In this document: positions 41,000-41,630 of the stretch, piece by piece | Numbering within the stretch: the stretch's first letter is position 1 | Layout of the letters: every line of letters begins with the position of its first letter | Assembly (NCBI GenBank): GCA_903832295.1 | Contig: CAILAZ010000110.1 | Location: 1 to 41,630, forward strand | Reading direction: 5' to 3' | Source: an uncultured Acidobacteriota bacterium | GTDB lineage: Bacteria > Acidobacteriota > Terriglobia > Terriglobales > Acidobacteriaceae | DNA length: 41,630 bases | Made by a program: the position numbers and the translations under genes | The notes under the pieces: model-generated | The model's input: only the letters and a program-made list of their open reading frames with translations | Databases searched by the model: none | What the model was told of the DNA's origin: nothing

Positions 41000-41630
41000 C
41001 TAATGTGTGGTGGCCTTTTCGATCTGCAGGCTGCCACTCTTGGTATCGACGCTGAGTACGTAGTACACTCCCGCGAACTCGCACGCAATCGAATCGAAAT
41101 AATGCCCGGCTCCCATGTTGATGTATCGCAGTAATTCACCGGTCTCCCAATCGAATTCTGCAAGGTGAGTCTCCGAAAACACCTTGGGGAGTTTCGCACC
41201 AGGCTGTCCGGCGGGCGACAGGTCGAATGGGAAGTCGCCGCTCTTTCCCAGGGCCACCAGCAAAGTCCCCTTAGACGAAGGGATGATGTGCCCTATATGC
41301 AATCCCTCCGGCAGTTTTAACCTGACACTGCGGAGGATGCCGCCTTCGCCGATTTCGACGACGGGGGTATCTGTATTGGTCTCCGTCATCAGGAGATGGC
41401 CGCGATACGGAACGAAATCCACCTCCCCACGCAACTCCATGAAGGCAGCCCAGACCTCCTTTTCGCTTAAGTTCTTTTCCTTCACATTCTCCTGGCCCAT
41501 CGGAAGGTCGCGAAGCGAGCTTCCGTCCTCCTTCATAATCTTCCACGTCCTGATCCTGCTTCCCAAAGACTTCGCGCCAACCACCAGCACCTCTCCAGAA
41601 TCGAAAAGGCCAAAGGCCATTCGTGATCCG
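41000..41630 (-). CDS. partial protein, C-terminal part (possible beta-propeller)
   Basis: The reading frame is open to the right edge of the window (no stop before the ATG at 41620), so only the C-terminal 206 or more residues are seen. The fragment has repeated short strands such as GEVLVVGAKSL, GHLLMTETNTDTPVVEI, FDWETGELLRYINMGAG and YYVLSVDTKSGSLQIEK, spaced like blades of a beta-propeller. No family is recognised and no catalytic motif is obvious. The charged segment KEKNLSEKEVW may be a loop. It is read leftwards toward recN, with 247 bases between. Confidence 0.6.
   Translation of the reverse strand, partial: GSRMAFGLFDSGEVLVVGAKSLGSRIRTWKIMKEDGSSLRDLPMGQENVKEKNLSEKEVWAAFMELRGEVDFVPYRGHLLMTETNTDTPVVEIGEGGILRSVRLKLPEGLHIGHIIPSSKGTLLVALGKSGDFPFDLSPAGQPGAKLPKVFSETHLAEFDWETGELLRYINMGAGHYFDSIACEFAGVYYVLSVDTKSGSLQIEKATTH

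Noticed and set aside
40680..41084. 134-codon minus-strand frame between recN and the partial gene
   Set aside because: It overlaps the 5' part of recN and the 3' end of the partial gene and has no coherent fold.

Overview
The window looks like a chromosomal segment of an acidobacterium, most likely Terriglobia (Acidobacteriota subdivision 1). This is an inference from the company of genes: a hopanoid operon with the hpnCDE squalene route, an OmpL-like BBP2 porin, a divergent ammonium transporter beside a Hanks-type kinase and a PP2C phosphatase, and a Gram-negative Wza/Wzc export system. No phage, plasmid, insertion sequence, CRISPR array or rRNA was seen. The only obvious accessory module is a Phd/VapC toxin-antitoxin pair.

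Layout. Positions 1-7.7 kb (minus strand) hold an exopolysaccharide operon read from a Wzc-like chain-length regulator/tyrosine kinase through a Wza-like export protein, a Wzx-like flippase, a GT11-like glycosyltransferase, a GT4 glycosyltransferase and a SAM methyltransferase. A WecG/TagA/CpsF glycosyltransferase diverges from it, and a secreted beta-helix (pectate-lyase-like) protein converges on that. A tRNA-Arg(TCG) with its own promoter and terminator follows, then about 0.9 kb of non-coding DNA rich in short palindromes. Next come a BBP2 porin and an APC permease (12-15.2 kb), and a plus-strand signalling/transport cluster: PP2C phosphatase, Ser/Thr kinase, a 58-residue membrane protein and an Amt protein (15.3-18.6 kb). 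The TA pair, a S41 processing protease (minus), tatA-tatC-M28 peptidase-terC-ribA (plus), a DUF2520 Rossmann protein (minus), a NUDIX hydrolase and a cold-shock protein fill 18.7-27.8 kb. A Ser/Thr-rich secreted protein comes next.

From 28.5 to 38.8 kb there is a nine-gene minus-strand operon for hopanoids: ispH, shc, hpnA, hpnG, two paralogous zinc-dependent MDR dehydrogenases, hpnC, hpnD, hpnE. IspH supplies isoprenoid precursors. HpnC, HpnD and HpnE turn farnesyl diphosphate into squalene, Shc cyclises it, and HpnG and HpnA belong to side-chain elaboration. The two dehydrogenases directly after hpnG have no assigned role and are candidates for the reductive step from ribosylhopane to bacteriohopanetetrol. 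recN and the C-terminal part of an unidentified protein end the window.

Several genes (wzc-like, tatA, ribA, DUF2520, NUDIX) have a -10-like hexamer ending only 6-8 nt before the start codon and no Shine-Dalgarno, which suggests leaderless transcripts. All functional calls come from reading motifs in the translations. No database search was possible.
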